DNA of 64,000 bases from Leifsonia sp. fls2-241-R2A-40a (lineage in GTDB: Bacteria; Actinomycetota; Actinomycetes; Actinomycetales; Microbacteriaceae). The position numbers and the translations under genes were made by a program. Below the pieces are notes generated by a model. That model saw only the letters and a list, made by a program, of their open reading frames with translations, had not been told where the DNA came from and did not search any database. Location of the stretch: positions 3,286,001 through 3,350,000 of the forward strand of contig NZ_JARVRS010000001.1 in NCBI RefSeq assembly GCF_030209575.1. The letters run 5' to 3'. Below are positions 15,718 to 25,332 of this stretch, piece after piece (within the stretch, counting starts at the first letter, position 1; every line of letters begins with the position of its first letter).

Positions 15718-17487
15718 TTACGCGGTGAGCTCGGCGATCGCCTCCGCCACCGGAAGGGTGCGCCGGTCGCCCGTGCGGCGGTTCCACAGCTCGACCTCGC
15801 CGTCGGCCGCGCCGCGACCGATGACGAGCACGCGCGGAACGCCGATCAGCTCGGCGTCGCCGAACTTCACGCCCGGCGACACCTTCGGACGGTCGTCGTA
15901 GAGCACGTCGAGGCGTGCGTCCTCCAGCTGGGAGACGACCTCCTCGGCCAGATCGTAGGCGGCCTGCTCACGCCCGGCGGCGACCACGTGGACGTCGAAG
16001 GGCGAGACCGACTCGGGCCAGACCAGGCCGCGGTCGTCGTTGTTCTCCTCCGCGATGATGGCGAGGATGCGGGTCACGCCGATCCCGTAGGAGCCCATCG
16101 TCACGGTGACGAGCTTCCCGTTCTCGTCGAGCACCTTGAGCCCCAGCGCTTCGGCGTACTTGCGGCCGAGCTGGAAGACGTGGCCGATCTCCATGCCGCG
16201 GGCGAGCTCCACCGGGCCGGACCCGTCCGGCGCAGGGTCGCCCGGCTTGACCTCGGCGGACTCGACGACGCCGTCCCACCCGAAGTCGCGGCCGGCGACC
16301 AGCCCGAAGACGTGCTTGCCCTCGACGTTCGCGCCGGTGATCCATCCCGAACCGTCCACGACGCGCGGGTCGACGACGTAGCGGATGCCGGTCGACGACT
16401 TCTCGCCGAGCACGGGCCCTTCCGGCGACCAGGGACCGATGTAGCCCTTGACCAGCCCGGGGTGCTTCGCGAAGTCCGCGTCGGTGGCGGCCTCGACCTC
16501 GGCCGGCGCGAACGCCACCTCGGCCCGCTTCAGGTCGACGCCGCGGTCGCCGGGGAGCCCCACGATGACGAGCTCGCGGGTGCCGTCGAGGTGCGTGAGC
16601 GCCAGCACGACGTTCTTCAGCGTGTCCGCCGCCGTCCAGGCGCGGCCGTCGGGACGGGGGTGCTTCTCGTTGGCGAGAGCGACCAGCGATTCGATCGTCG
16701 GGGTGCCCGGGGTGTCGAGCACCTCCTGGGGGGTCAGCTTCTCGTAGGAGCGGCTGGGCGGTGCCGTCGTGGTGAACGCCTCGACGTTCGCCGCGTACCC
16801 GCCGGGCGATCGCACGAAGGTGTCTTCGCCGACGACCGTCGGGTGCAGGAACTCCTCGGAACGCGAGCCGCCCATCGCGCCGGCGTCCGCCTGCACGATG
16901 ACGTAGGAGAGACCGAGGCGCGTGAAGATGCGCTCGTATGCGTCGCGCTGCGCCATGTAGCTCGTGTCGAGCCCCGCGTCGGTGTAGTCGAACGAGTACG
17001 CGTCCTTCATCGTGAACTCGCGGCCGCGCAGGAGGCCGGCGCGCGGACGTGCCTCGTCGCGGTACTTGTCCTGGATCTGGAAGATCGTGAGGGGCAGGTC
17101 CTTGTACGACGAGTAGAGGTCCTTCACCAGCAGGGTGAAGACCTCTTCGTGCGTCGGCGCGAGCAGGTAATCGGCGCCCTTGCGGTCCTGCAGCCGGAAG
17201 AGACCGTCGCCGTACTCCTCCCAGCGCCCGGTCGCCTCGTAGGGCTCGCGCGGCAGCAGCGCGGGGAAGTGCACCTCGTGCGCTCCCGCCGCCGCCATCT
17301 CCTCGCGGATGATGCGCTCGATCTTCTCCTTCACGCGCAACCCCAGCGGCAGCCACGCGAAGATGCCCGGCGCCTGGCGCCGGATGTACCCGGCGCGGAC
17401 GAGCAGCCGGTGGCTGGTCACTTCGGCGTCGGACGGGTCTTCACGAAGGGTGCGGAGGAAATAGTTGCTCAGGCGTGTAGGCACCAT
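15718..17487 (-). CDS. proS: Prolyl-tRNA synthetase (bacterial type, with insertion domain)
   Basis: Charges tRNA-Pro with proline in the cytoplasm. The 589-residue protein has class II motifs (motif 2 region [26 protein letters not shown]; motif 3 region [13 protein letters not shown]), and an insertion domain of about 180 residues (roughly 225-405) of the kind that deacylates mischarged Ala-tRNA-Pro in bacterial enzymes. The C-terminal anticodon-binding domain includes [22 protein letters not shown]. The start is either the ATG at 17487 or the next codon, a GTG at 17484. The GTG sits 6 nt from TAACAT, the spacing used by the other leaderless genes here. It is divergent from the RNB gene with only 68 nt between. 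Confidence 0.96.
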   Translation of the reverse strand: MVPTRLSNYFLRTLREDPSDAEVTSHRLLVRAGYIRRQAPGIFAWLPLGLRVKEKIERIIREEMAAAGAHEVHFPALLPREPYEATGRWEEYGDGLFRLQDRKGADYLLAPTHEEVFTLLVKDLYSSYKDLPLTIFQIQDKYRDEARPRAGLLRGREFTMKDAYSFDYTDAGLDTSYMAQRDAYERIFTRLGLSYVIVQADAGAMGGSRSEEFLHPTVVGEDTFVRSPGGYAANVEAFTTTAPPSRSYEKLTPQEVLDTPGTPTIESLVALANEKHPRPDGRAWTAADTLKNVVLALTHLDGTRELVIVGLPGDRGVDLKRAEVAFAPAEVEAATDADFAKHPGLVKGYIGPWSPEGPVLGEKSSTGIRYVVDPRVVDGSGWITGANVEGKHVFGLVAGRDFGWDGVVESAEVKPGDPAPDGSGPVELARGMEIGHVFQLGRKYAEALGLKVLDENGKLVTVTMGSYGIGVTRILAIIAEENNDDRGLVWPESVSPFDVHVVAAGREQAAYDLAEEVVSQLEDARLDVLYDDRPKVSPGVKFGDAELIGVPRVLVIGRGAADGEVELWNRRTGDRRTLPVAEAIAELTA

Positions 17488-17490
17488 TCC

Positions 17491-17496
17491 ATGTTA
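17491..17496 (-). promoter_or_regulatory. -10 element of proS (leaderless)
   Basis: TAACAT on the minus strand lies 3 nt before the ATG and 6 nt before the adjoining in-frame GTG of proS. Confidence 0.45.
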
Positions 17497-17542
17497 GAGG
17501 GCGTGCATCGGCGGGGACGCCGACCGCGCGACGGCCGGAGGC

Positions 17543-17548
17543 TATGGT
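17543..17548 (+). promoter_or_regulatory. -10 element of the RNB ribonuclease gene (leaderless)
   Basis: TATGGT lies 7 nt before the ATG at 17556, which decides this start over an in-frame ATG at 17544 that falls inside the -10 itself. Confidence 0.5.
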
Positions 17549-17555
17549 GGGCGGC

Positions 17556-18989
17556 ATGCCCGACCGCCGGACTCGCGTCGCCCCCTCCGCCTCCGCTGCT
17601 CCCCTGGCCGCCTCCCTCGCAGCCCTCCGCCGCGAGCTCGGTCTCCCCGACGCCTTCCCCGAGGCGGTCGCGAGGGAGGCCGACGCGGTCGCCGCGCACC
17701 ATCCCCTGCCCGACGATGACCTGACCGACGTCCCCTTCCTCACGATCGATCCCGCGGGCTCCACCGACCTCGATCAGGCTCTGCACCTCTCGCGCAGCGG
17801 CGACGGGTTCCGCGTCCGGTACGCGATCGCCGACGTGCCGACGCTGGTCGTTCCGGGCGGCGAGGTGGATGCGGAGGCGCGCCGCCGCGGCCAGACGCTG
17901 TACGCGCCCGACGGACGCGTGCCCCTGCATCCGGCCGCGATCGGGGAGGACGCCGGCTCGCTGCTCCCGGATCGGGTGCGGGGCGCCTTCGTCTGGGACA
18001 TCGTGCTGGACGGTTCCGGCCACGAGACGTCCGTGCACGTGTCGCGCGCCCGCATCCGGTCGCGTCGCCAGTGGAGCTACGACGAGGCGCAGGCCGCGCT
18101 GGACGACGGCACCGCGCCCGCGGAACTCGCCCTGCTGCGCGACGTCGGACTCGCCCGCATCGCCTGCGAGCGGGAGCGCGGCGGCGCCAGCCTGAACACA
18201 CCCGACGAGGAGATCGTGTTCCGCGATGGCGCCTACGTGCTCGAGCGCCGCGTGCACCTCCCCGTCGAGGAATGGAACGCCCAGCTCTCCCTCCTCACCG
18301 GCATGGCGGCGGCGCGGCTCATGCTGGACGCGCGGATCGGCATCCTGCGCACCATGCCCGCGCCGACACCCGAGGCGTTCGCCGCGTTCCGCACGCAGAC
18401 GGTGGCACTGGGCCTGCCCTGGACCGACGATGTCCCGTACGGCGAGTACCTGCGGACCCTCGACCACGCCCAGCCGCACGCGGCCGCTGTGCTTCAGGCG
18501 GCCACGAGCCTGTTCCGGGGCGCCGGCTACGTGGTCATGGACGGGACCGCTCCGGCTGACCCGCAGCAGTCCGCGATCGCGGCGCCGTACGCACACGTCA
18601 CGGCCCCGCTGCGTCGGCTCGTCGACCGCTGGGGTCTCGTCATCTGCGAGGCGCTCTGCGCCGGTCGGCCGGTGCCGGATTGGGCACGGGAATCGCTGGC
18701 CGACCTGCCCTCGATCATGGGCAACTCGTCGCGGCTCGCCTCGCAGCTCGATGCCGGGGCGGTCGACAGGGTGGAGGCGGCGCTGCTGTCCTCCCGGATC
18801 GGGAGCGAGCTGGAGGCGACGGTGCTCGGGGTGCGCAACGGCAGCATCCTGGTGCAGCTGGACGACCCCATCGTGGCGGCATCCGCCCCGCGCCCGGACG
18901 ACGTCGGCCCGGGCGACCGCGTGCGGCTGCGGGTGACGGCGGCGGACATCGCCTCCGGGCGGGTCGCGTTCGAGCCGGTCGCGGCGTAG
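17556..18989 (+). CDS. RNB-domain ribonuclease (RNase II/R family)
   Basis: A 477-residue protein made almost entirely of the RNB catalytic domain, which degrades RNA 3' to 5' with magnesium. The metal-site segment is TIDPAGSTDLDQAL: Asp65, Asp71 and Asp73 match Asp201, Asp207 and Asp209 of E. coli RNase II, while the fourth (Asp210) is Gln74. It lacks the N-terminal cold-shock domains of RNase R, and the C-terminal part (about 415-475) could be a short S1-like region (ELEATVLGVRNGSILVQL). The length agrees with the short actinobacterial branch of the family. It stands alone and converges on ispG. Confidence 0.85.
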   Translation: MPDRRTRVAPSASAAPLAASLAALRRELGLPDAFPEAVAREADAVAAHHPLPDDDLTDVPFLTIDPAGSTDLDQALHLSRSGDGFRVRYAIADVPTLVVPGGEVDAEARRRGQTLYAPDGRVPLHPAAIGEDAGSLLPDRVRGAFVWDIVLDGSGHETSVHVSRARIRSRRQWSYDEAQAALDDGTAPAELALLRDVGLARIACERERGGASLNTPDEEIVFRDGAYVLERRVHLPVEEWNAQLSLLTGMAAARLMLDARIGILRTMPAPTPEAFAAFRTQTVALGLPWTDDVPYGEYLRTLDHAQPHAAAVLQAATSLFRGAGYVVMDGTAPADPQQSAIAAPYAHVTAPLRRLVDRWGLVICEALCAGRPVPDWARESLADLPSIMGNSSRLASQLDAGAVDRVEAALLSSRIGSELEATVLGVRNGSILVQLDDPIVAASAPRPDDVGPGDRVRLRVTAADIASGRVAFEPVAA

Positions 18990-19001
18990 CAGCCCGCGGC
19001 G

Positions 19002-19018
19002 CCGGGCGGTCAGCCCGG
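19002..19018. terminator. Short hairpin between RNB and ispG
   Basis: CCGGGC-GGTCA-GCCCGG forms a 6-bp GC-rich stem between two convergent genes. It has no T-tract, so terminator function is uncertain. Confidence 0.35.
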
Positions 19019-19038
19019 AGAACGTGAGGAGATGCGGG

Positions 19039-20193
19039 TCAGTGCGCTCCGACGCTCACCGTCGGCTCGCCCGAGGTCGTGTCGCCCATCTCGTCGGCGA
19101 GGCGGTTGGCCTCGGCGATGAGGGTCGCGACGATCTCGGACTCCGGAACCGTCTTGATGACCTCGCCCTTGACGAAGATCTGGCCCTTGCCATTGCCGCT
19201 CGCGACACCCAGGTCGGCCTCGCGGGCCTCACCGGGACCGTTGACGACGCAGCCCATGACCGCGACGCGCAGCGGAACGCTCATGCCCTGCAGCCCCTCC
19301 GTGACGCTGTCGGCAAGCGAGTACACGTCCACCTGGGCGCGACCGCACGACGGGCACGAGACGATCTCGAGCTTGCGCTCGCGCAGGTTGAGCGACTGCA
19401 GGATCTGCAGGCCCACCTTGACCTCTTCGGCGGGAGGGGCGGAGAGCGAGACGCGGATGGTGTCGCCGATCCCCTCGCCGAGAAGGATGCCGAACGCCGT
19501 CGCCGACTTGATGGTGCCCTGGAACGCCGGTCCGGCCTCGGTCACGCCGAGGTGGAGGGGCCAGTCGCCCCGCTCGGCGAGCATCCGGTACGCCTTCACC
19601 ATGACGACCGGGTCGTTGTGCTTGACCGAGATCTTGAAGTCGTGGAAGTCGTGCTCCTCAAACAGGCTCGCCTCCCAGACGGCCGACTCGACGAGCGCCT
19701 CCGGGGTGGCCTTGCCGTACTTCTCGAGCAGACGCCGGTCGAGCGACCCGGCGTTCACGCCGATGCGCAGCGAGACGTCCGCGGCCTTCGCCCGGCGGGC
19801 GATCTCGGCCACCTGGTCGTCGAACTTGCGGATGTTGCCCGGGTTCACCCGGACCGCCGCGCAGCCGGCGTCGATCGCCGCGTAGACGTAGTTCGGCTGG
19901 AAGTGGATGTCCGCGATGACCGGGATCTGGCTCTTCTTCGCGATGATCGGAAGCGCCTCGGCATCGTCGCGGCTCGGAACCGCGACGCGGACGATGTCGC
20001 AGCCGGAGGCCGTCAGCTCGGCGATCTGCTGCAGGGTGGCGTTGATGTTGGTGGTCGGCGTCGTGGTCATCGACTGGACACTGACGGGCGCGTCACCGCC
20101 GACCAGGACTTTGCCCACACGGATCTGGCGGGACTTGCGACGGGGTGCGAGGGTCTCGGGGACTTTGGGCATCCCCAGATTGATTGCTGCCAC
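19039..20193 (-). CDS. ispG: 4-hydroxy-3-methylbut-2-enyl diphosphate synthase (IspG/GcpE)
   Basis: Penultimate step of the MEP isoprenoid pathway: converts MEcPP to HMBPP with a 4Fe-4S cluster. The 384-residue protein shows the usual barrel start ([19 protein letters not shown]) and the cluster cysteines in SCPSCGR and [16 protein letters not shown]. The GTG start at 20193 is 7 nt from TAGGAT and has no ribosome binding site. It follows the site-2 protease and dxr, a gene order conserved in actinobacteria (dxr, rip1, gcpE in mycobacteria), but each gene here seems to have its own leaderless promoter. Confidence 0.97.
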   Translation of the reverse strand: MAAINLGMPKVPETLAPRRKSRQIRVGKVLVGGDAPVSVQSMTTTPTTNINATLQQIAELTASGCDIVRVAVPSRDDAEALPIIAKKSQIPVIADIHFQPNYVYAAIDAGCAAVRVNPGNIRKFDDQVAEIARRAKAADVSLRIGVNAGSLDRRLLEKYGKATPEALVESAVWEASLFEEHDFHDFKISVKHNDPVVMVKAYRMLAERGDWPLHLGVTEAGPAFQGTIKSATAFGILLGEGIGDTIRVSLSAPPAEEVKVGLQILQSLNLRERKLEIVSCPSCGRAQVDVYSLADSVTEGLQGMSVPLRVAVMGCVVNGPGEAREADLGVASGNGKGQIFVKGEVIKTVPESEIVATLIAEANRLADEMGDTTSGEPTVSVGAH

Positions 20194-20200
20194 GGGCTCA

Positions 20201-20206
20201 ATCCTA
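20201..20206 (-). promoter_or_regulatory. -10 element of ispG (leaderless)
   Basis: TAGGAT on the minus strand, 7 nt before the ispG GTG. Confidence 0.55.
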
Positions 20207-20259
20207 CGCGGCTCTGTGGGAGGCGGCTGGGTGCGGGCCGAAGGCCGCCCGCATGTGCA

Positions 20260-21591
20260 TCAACCGAACAGGTTCACCGGCTTGACGATGTCCGCGTACA
20301 TGAGGAGCACGCTCATCCCACCGAGCACGATGACCACGGCGAAGGTGAGCGGCATGAGCTTGGCCATGTCCACCGGGCCCGGGTCGCGGCGTCGGAAGAT
20401 CTTCGCGAAGGTGCGCCGCAGGCCCTCCCACAGGGCGCCCGCGATGTGACCGCCGTCGAGCGGCAGCAGCGGGACGAGGTTGAACACGAACAGCGCGATG
20501 TTCAGTGAGGCGAGCATCCCGATCATCGTGTAGATCTTGTCGACCGCCGGGACACCGTCCAGCGCCGTGAGCTCCCCCGCCGCCCGGCCGATGCCGACGA
20601 CGCTGATGGGACCGTTGGGATCGCGCTCGGCGGACCCGAAGGCCGCGTTCCACACGTCGACCATGCGCTGCGGCAGGTGCGCGAACACGTTGACGACCGC
20701 GCCGGTCTGCGCGCCGACGGCCGGGAGGACGGCAGGCGGCGGCTGCGGGACGAGCTTGGTCACCGGACCGATACCGACGAAGCCGACGGTGAGCGTCTCG
20801 ATGCCGCCCGCGGCGTTCTTCACGACGGCGCCGTTCGCGTCGGTCTTCGCGACCTTGTTGACGACCGGGGTGAGCTGCACCGTGCGCTGCTCGCCGTCGC
20901 GCGAGAGGACCATCGTGAGGCTGCGACCCGCCGACGCGCGGATGATGGCGGTCGACTGGTCCCAGGTGCGGATCTTCGTGCCGTCGATGCTGACGATGGT
21001 GTCGCCGGGCTTCAGGCCGGCGGCGGCGGCCGGGCCCTGGGTCGCGTCGGCGGGGCAGGTCTTGGTCGTGCTGCCGGCCGGCAGGACGCACTGGCTCACG
21101 GTCGCCACGGTGGTCGAGCTCTGGGGGGCGCCGAAGCCCATCAGGAGCACGCCGAAGAGCACGACGCCGATCACGAGGTTCATGAACGGGCCGCCGAACA
21201 TGATGACGATCCGCTTCCACACCGGAAGCCGGTAGAAGGTGCGCTCCTCCTCGCCGACGGCTACCGTCTCCGTGCTCGCGGTGCGCGCATCCTGGACCAT
21301 CTGCTGCATGAAGCCGGTGGTCGCATTGCGGCCGCGGCCGCCCTCCTTGCCCGGAGGGAACATCCCGATCATCGAGATGTAGCCGCCAAGCGGGATGGCC
21401 TTCACGCCGTACTCCGTCTCGCCGCGGCGGAACGAGAACAGGGTCTTGCCGAAGCCGATCATGTACTGCGTCACCTTGACGCCGAACAGCTTGGCCGGAA
21501 CCAGGTGTCCCACCTCGTGCAGCGCGATCGACACCGCGACGCCGATCAGGATGATGACGACGCCGAGGACGAAGAGGAGCACGGATTCCAC
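20260..21591 (-). CDS. Site-2 (RseP/Rip1-type) intramembrane zinc protease
   Basis: A 443-residue membrane-embedded protease that cuts transmembrane helices of anti-sigma factors and related proteins. The zinc motif HEVGH is in ALHEVGHLVPAKLFGVKV near residue 25, and the second site is LVPLLPLDGGHIAGAL near residue 380. A PDZ domain lies between them (about residues 175-270, including AAGLKPGDTIVSIDG). At least four hydrophobic helices are present. The GTG start is 6 nt from TAGCCT. Its place between dxr and ispG is standard for actinobacteria; its substrate is not shown in this window. Confidence 0.93.
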   Translation of the reverse strand: MESVLLFVLGVVIILIGVAVSIALHEVGHLVPAKLFGVKVTQYMIGFGKTLFSFRRGETEYGVKAIPLGGYISMIGMFPPGKEGGRGRNATTGFMQQMVQDARTASTETVAVGEEERTFYRLPVWKRIVIMFGGPFMNLVIGVVLFGVLLMGFGAPQSSTTVATVSQCVLPAGSTTKTCPADATQGPAAAAGLKPGDTIVSIDGTKIRTWDQSTAIIRASAGRSLTMVLSRDGEQRTVQLTPVVNKVAKTDANGAVVKNAAGGIETLTVGFVGIGPVTKLVPQPPPAVLPAVGAQTGAVVNVFAHLPQRMVDVWNAAFGSAERDPNGPISVVGIGRAAGELTALDGVPAVDKIYTMIGMLASLNIALFVFNLVPLLPLDGGHIAGALWEGLRRTFAKIFRRRDPGPVDMAKLMPLTFAVVIVLGGMSVLLMYADIVKPVNLFG

Positions 21592-21597
21592 GGCTTC

Positions 21598-21603
21598 AGG
21601 CTA
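21598..21603 (-). promoter_or_regulatory. -10 element of the site-2 protease gene (leaderless)
   Basis: TAGCCT on the minus strand, 6 nt before the GTG at 21591. Confidence 0.5.
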
Positions 21604-21667
21604 GCGGTGGGCGGCTTGGAGGAGGCCGCGAAGCGGCTCCATGAGCCCTATGCGCCTGCCGAACGTC

Positions 21668-22747
21668 TCAGCGCGCGATCAGCGCATCCGCTTTGGCGCG
21701 CGCCCAGCGTTCCGCCTCCGCCAGCGACTCCCGGGTCAGTTCGCCGGAGGGGACGTGCGCGTCGACGACCCGCTCGACGGTCCCGACGATGTCGAGGTAA
21801 CCGATCGCGCCCGCATGGAAGGCGGCGACGGCCTGTTCGTTGGCCGCATTGAAGACGGCGGGGAAGGTCCCGCTCGCGAGGCCGACCCGCTTGGCGAGCG
21901 AGACGGCGGGGAACGCCGCGTCGTCCAGCGGCTCGAATGTCCACGTGTGCGCGGCCGTCCAGTCGAGCGGGGCTCCGACGCCGGCGACGCGGTCCGGCCA
22001 GCCGAGCCCGAGCGAGATCGGGAGCCGCATGTCCGGCGGGGAGGCCTGCGCGATGGTCGAGCCGTCCACGAACTCCACCATCGAGTGGATGACCGACTGC
22101 GGGTGCACCGTGACGTCGATCCGGTCGTACGGCACGTCGAACAGCAGGTGCGCCTCGATCACCTCCAGGCCCTTGTTGACCAGCGTGGAGGAGTTGGTCG
22201 TCACCACGAGGCCCATGTCCCAGGTGGGATGCGCGAGCGCCTGCTGCGGCGTCACATCCCGCAGCGACTCCCGGCTGCGGCCGCGGAACGGGCCGCCCGA
22301 CGCCGTCAGGACGAGCCGCCGCACCTCGTCCGGAGCCCCGGAGCGGAGCGCTTGCGCGATGGCAGAGTGCTCGGAGTCGACCGGGACGATCTGGCCGGGA
22401 GCGGCCGCCCGCTTCACCAGGCCGCCGCCGACGATCAGCGACTCCTTGTTGGCGAGCGCCAGCATCGCACCGACCTCGAGGGCGGCGAGCGTCGGCCCGA
22501 GACCGACGGAACCGGTGATGCCGTTGAGCACGACATCCGCCTCGACGGAGCGGACCAGGAGCTCGGAGTCGTCGGCTCCCAGCGCCGTGTCGACCACGCC
22601 GAACCGCTCGGCCTGGGCCGCGAGCTCGTCCGCATTGCGGCCGGCGCTCAGGCCGACGACGCGGAAGCGGTCCGGATTCGCCGCGATGACGTCGAGCGCC
22701 TGCGTGCCGATGGAGCCGGTGGACCCGAGGATGATGACTCTGCGCAC
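21668..22747 (-). CDS. dxr: 1-deoxy-D-xylulose-5-phosphate reductoisomerase
   Basis: Second, committed enzyme of the MEP pathway: rearranges and reduces DXP to MEP with NADPH. The 359-residue protein has the nucleotide-binding start [20 protein letters not shown], the [11 protein letters not shown] segment, the metal-binding [10 protein letters not shown] and the flexible-loop/substrate motif [12 protein letters not shown]. The upstream ATG at 22768 would add seven residues, but TACGAT sits 6 nt before the GTG at 22747, and the family N-terminus starts there. The 175 nt between this gene and the upstream gabT stop show no other feature. Confidence 0.96.
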   Translation of the reverse strand: MRRVIILGSTGSIGTQALDVIAANPDRFRVVGLSAGRNADELAAQAERFGVVDTALGADDSELLVRSVEADVVLNGITGSVGLGPTLAALEVGAMLALANKESLIVGGGLVKRAAAPGQIVPVDSEHSAIAQALRSGAPDEVRRLVLTASGGPFRGRSRESLRDVTPQQALAHPTWDMGLVVTTNSSTLVNKGLEVIEAHLLFDVPYDRIDVTVHPQSVIHSMVEFVDGSTIAQASPPDMRLPISLGLGWPDRVAGVGAPLDWTAAHTWTFEPLDDAAFPAVSLAKRVGLASGTFPAVFNAANEQAVAAFHAGAIGYLDIVGTVERVVDAHVPSGELTRESLAEAERWARAKADALIAR

Positions 22748-22753
22748 GAGGCC

Positions 22754-22759
22754 ATCGTA
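22754..22759 (-). promoter_or_regulatory. -10 element of dxr (leaderless)
   Basis: TACGAT on the minus strand, 6 nt before the GTG chosen as start. Confidence 0.55.
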
Positions 22760-22922
22760 CGCACGCACCTCGGCGTGGTCCGCCCCGCGGCCGACCTCGT
22801 CGGAGGTGGGGAAGGGAGGAGTTCACGCCGGACACGCCGATGGATGTGCGGAAACGGAGGACTCGGACGTCGGATCGGGGGCTGATCGCCTCCGTTCCCG
22901 GGGACGGACGGGAGAAGCAGGC

Positions 22923-24260
22923 TCAGCTCAGGCGGCCGAGCGCCTCCTCGAGCACGGTGGCGGCGTCGTCGATGAGCTCCTCGCTGATGACGACGGACGG
23001 CAGGAGGCGCAGCACGCTGTCCCAGCTGCCCGCGTCGAGCGGGATGACGCCGTTGCGGGTCGCGTGCCCGAGCACGGCCTTCAACGCCTCGGGGTTCGGC
23101 TTCTTGGTACCGGGGACCACGAGCTCGATGCCGAACATGGCGCCCTTGCCGCGCACCTCGCCGACGACGGGGAAGCGCTCGGCCCAGTCGCCGATCCGAG
23201 CCCAGAGCGCCTTCTCCACGCGGCGCGCCTCGGCCAGCAGGTCCTCGTCCTCGAACGCCTGGAAGACCGCGAGGGCGGCCGCGGTCGAGACGGGGTTGCC
23301 GCCGAAGGTGCCGCCGATGCCGCCCGGCTGGACCGCATCCATGATCTCGGCGCGGCCGGTCACCGCCGCCAGCGGGAAGCCGCCCGCGATGCCCTTCGCG
23401 CTCGTGACGAGGTCGGGGACGACGCCGTGGTGCTCGATCGAGTACCACGTGCCGGTGCGGCCGATGCCCGCCTGGATCTCGTCCGCGACGAAGACGATCC
23501 CGTTCTCCGTGCAGAACTCGGACAGCCGCTGGAAGTAGCCGGGGGCAGGGATGATGATGCCGCCGTCGCCCTGGATCGGCTCGACGAACAGCGCGGCCAG
23601 CTCGATGGCGCCGATGTGCGTGCGGATGTAGTCGATGGTCCGCTCGGCGGCCTCCTCGCCGGTCATCCCCTCGGGGTCGCGGAACGGGTAGCTGATCGGG
23701 AGGCTGTAGATCTCGCCGGGGAACGGGCCCATGCCCGCGCGCTCGGGCCAGGGGCGGTACGTCATCGCCATGGTGAGGTTGGTGCGGCCGTGGAAGGCGT
23801 GGTCGAGCGTCGCGATGGCGCGGCGGCCGGTGTACTTGCGAGCGATCTTGACGGCGTTCTCGACCGCCTCCGCACCCGAGTTCACGAGGATGCTGTGCTT
23901 CTCGAAGTCGCCGGGGGTGATCTCGGCGAGCTTCTCGGCCACCGCGACGTAGTTCTCGTACGGCGTGACGGTGAAGAGGGTGTGCGTGAGCTTGGCCGCC
24001 TGCTCGGCCGCGGCGGCGGCGACGGCGGGATGCGCGTGGCCGATGGTCGTCACACCGATCCCGCAGCCGAGGTCGATGAGACGGTTGCCGTCCACATCCA
24101 CCAGGATCGCGCCGGACCCGGACTCCATGTAGATATTGGCGAGCGTGCCGGCGCCGCGGCTGACCGAGGCGACACGGCGTTCCTGCAGTTCGACCGAGCG
24201 CGGACCGGGCAGCTCGGTGACGAGGTGGCGGGACTGGGGCACGGAGAATTCGCGGGTCAT
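22923..24260 (-). CDS. gabT: 4-aminobutyrate aminotransferase (GabT), first copy
   Basis: A 445-residue class III PLP-dependent aminotransferase that moves the amino group of GABA (or 5-aminovalerate) to 2-oxoglutarate. Key parts are NSGAEAVENAVKIARKYTGR for cofactor phosphate binding, the acid/imidazole segment VADEIQAGIGRTG, and the PLP lysine in TSAKGIAGGFPLAA. A paralogue of very similar sequence is at 28347. An ATG three codons upstream overlaps the -10 hexamer TACGAT; the ATG at 24260, 7 nt downstream of that hexamer, is the likely start. It is divergent from the FKBP lipoprotein gene. No adjacent succinate-semialdehyde dehydrogenase is seen. Confidence 0.9.
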   Translation of the reverse strand: MTREFSVPQSRHLVTELPGPRSVELQERRVASVSRGAGTLANIYMESGSGAILVDVDGNRLIDLGCGIGVTTIGHAHPAVAAAAAEQAAKLTHTLFTVTPYENYVAVAEKLAEITPGDFEKHSILVNSGAEAVENAVKIARKYTGRRAIATLDHAFHGRTNLTMAMTYRPWPERAGMGPFPGEIYSLPISYPFRDPEGMTGEEAAERTIDYIRTHIGAIELAALFVEPIQGDGGIIIPAPGYFQRLSEFCTENGIVFVADEIQAGIGRTGTWYSIEHHGVVPDLVTSAKGIAGGFPLAAVTGRAEIMDAVQPGGIGGTFGGNPVSTAAALAVFQAFEDEDLLAEARRVEKALWARIGDWAERFPVVGEVRGKGAMFGIELVVPGTKKPNPEALKAVLGHATRNGVIPLDAGSWDSVLRLLPSVVISEELIDDAATVLEEALGRLS

Positions 24261-24267
24261 GGAATCC

Positions 24268-24273
24268 ATCGTA
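24268..24273 (-). promoter_or_regulatory. -10 element of gabT copy 1 (leaderless)
   Basis: TACGAT on the minus strand, 7 nt before the ATG at 24260. Confidence 0.5.
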
Positions 24274-24344
24274 TGCGGCGCTTCCAGCGTTCCCCTGACT
24301 CCCTGTCAGCTTGAGCAGAGGCGGATAGGGCAGGATGGACGACC

Positions 24345-25325
24345 GTGCGTACCTCTCTCAAGGCTCTGACCGCCACCGCTGCTGCGGCCCTCCTCGTGAC
24401 CGGGCTCGCGGCGTGCAGCTCCGGCCAGCCGAGCTCGACCTCCACTCCTGCGGCGAACGCCTGCCAGAACGTGAAGTCGGGCGACACCTCGAAGTCCGTG
24501 AAGGTGACTGGCGACTACCGCGCGGCACCGAAGGTCAGCTTCGACGCCCCGCTGAAGGCGAAGGATGTGGAGCGCACCGTCGTCATCACTGGTCACGGCG
24601 CGGAGGCGAAGGGCGGGTCGAGCGTCGACATCGCGCTGGCCGCCTACAACGGCACCACCGGCAAGGAGCTGACGGCCGCTCAGGGCTTCGACGGCTCCGC
24701 TCCGGCCACCGTCCAGGTCAACGACAAGGCATTCGTGCCGGGCCTGGTCCGTGCCGTCGAGTGCCTCTCGGTCGGTTCGCGCGTCGTGCTGACGGCCCCG
24801 GCGAAGGACGCCTTCGGCAACCAGGACCTCTCGCAGCTCAGCCTCACCGCGAAGGACAGCGTCGTGTTCGTCGCCGACGTGGTCGACATGCCGCCGACGC
24901 GCGCGAACGGCAAGGCCGTCACCCCGCCCGCGGGCTTCCCCACCGTCAAGCTGAACGCGAAGACGGGCGAGCCGTCGATCACCGTCCCGAAGACGGACCC
25001 GCCCACCGAGACCAAGGTCGGCGTGCTCAAGCAGGGCGACGGCGAGACCGTCCAGGCGGGCGACACCGTCACCGTCCAGTACAAGGGCGTGCTCTGGAAG
25101 AACGGCAAGATGTTCGACTCCAGCTGGAGCCGCGGCGCCCCCGCCTCGTTCCAGACCACAGGTGTCGTGAAGGGCTTCCAGAAGGCCCTCGAAGGCCAGA
25201 AGGTCGGGTCGCAGGTCATCGCGATCGTCCCGCCTGCGGATGGGTACGGCACGGCCGGCTCGGGCGAGATCACGGCGACCGACACCATGGTCTTCGTCGT
25301 CGACATCCTGAAGACCTCGCGCTAG
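24345..25325 (+). CDS. FKBP-type peptidyl-prolyl isomerase lipoprotein
   Basis: A 326-residue exported prolyl isomerase. The signal MRTSLKALTATAAAALLVTG ends at lipobox LAAC (Cys23), so the protein is tethered to the outer face of the membrane. Two FKBP-like parts follow. The second (about 225-325) is canonical, with VQYKGVLWKNGKMFDSSW and IVPPADGYG. The first (about 50-180) keeps the shape (VPGLVRAVECLSVGSRVVLTAP) but has lost most active-site residues. The start is a GTG; CAGGAT lies 8 nt upstream. It is followed after 7 nt by a secreted-protein gene, so the pair may act together in folding exported proteins. Confidence 0.88.
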   Translation: MRTSLKALTATAAAALLVTGLAACSSGQPSSTSTPAANACQNVKSGDTSKSVKVTGDYRAAPKVSFDAPLKAKDVERTVVITGHGAEAKGGSSVDIALAAYNGTTGKELTAAQGFDGSAPATVQVNDKAFVPGLVRAVECLSVGSRVVLTAPAKDAFGNQDLSQLSLTAKDSVVFVADVVDMPPTRANGKAVTPPAGFPTVKLNAKTGEPSITVPKTDPPTETKVGVLKQGDGETVQAGDTVTVQYKGVLWKNGKMFDSSWSRGAPASFQTTGVVKGFQKALEGQKVGSQVIAIVPPADGYGTAGSGEITATDTMVFVVDILKTSR

Positions 25326-25332
25326 GACGGGC

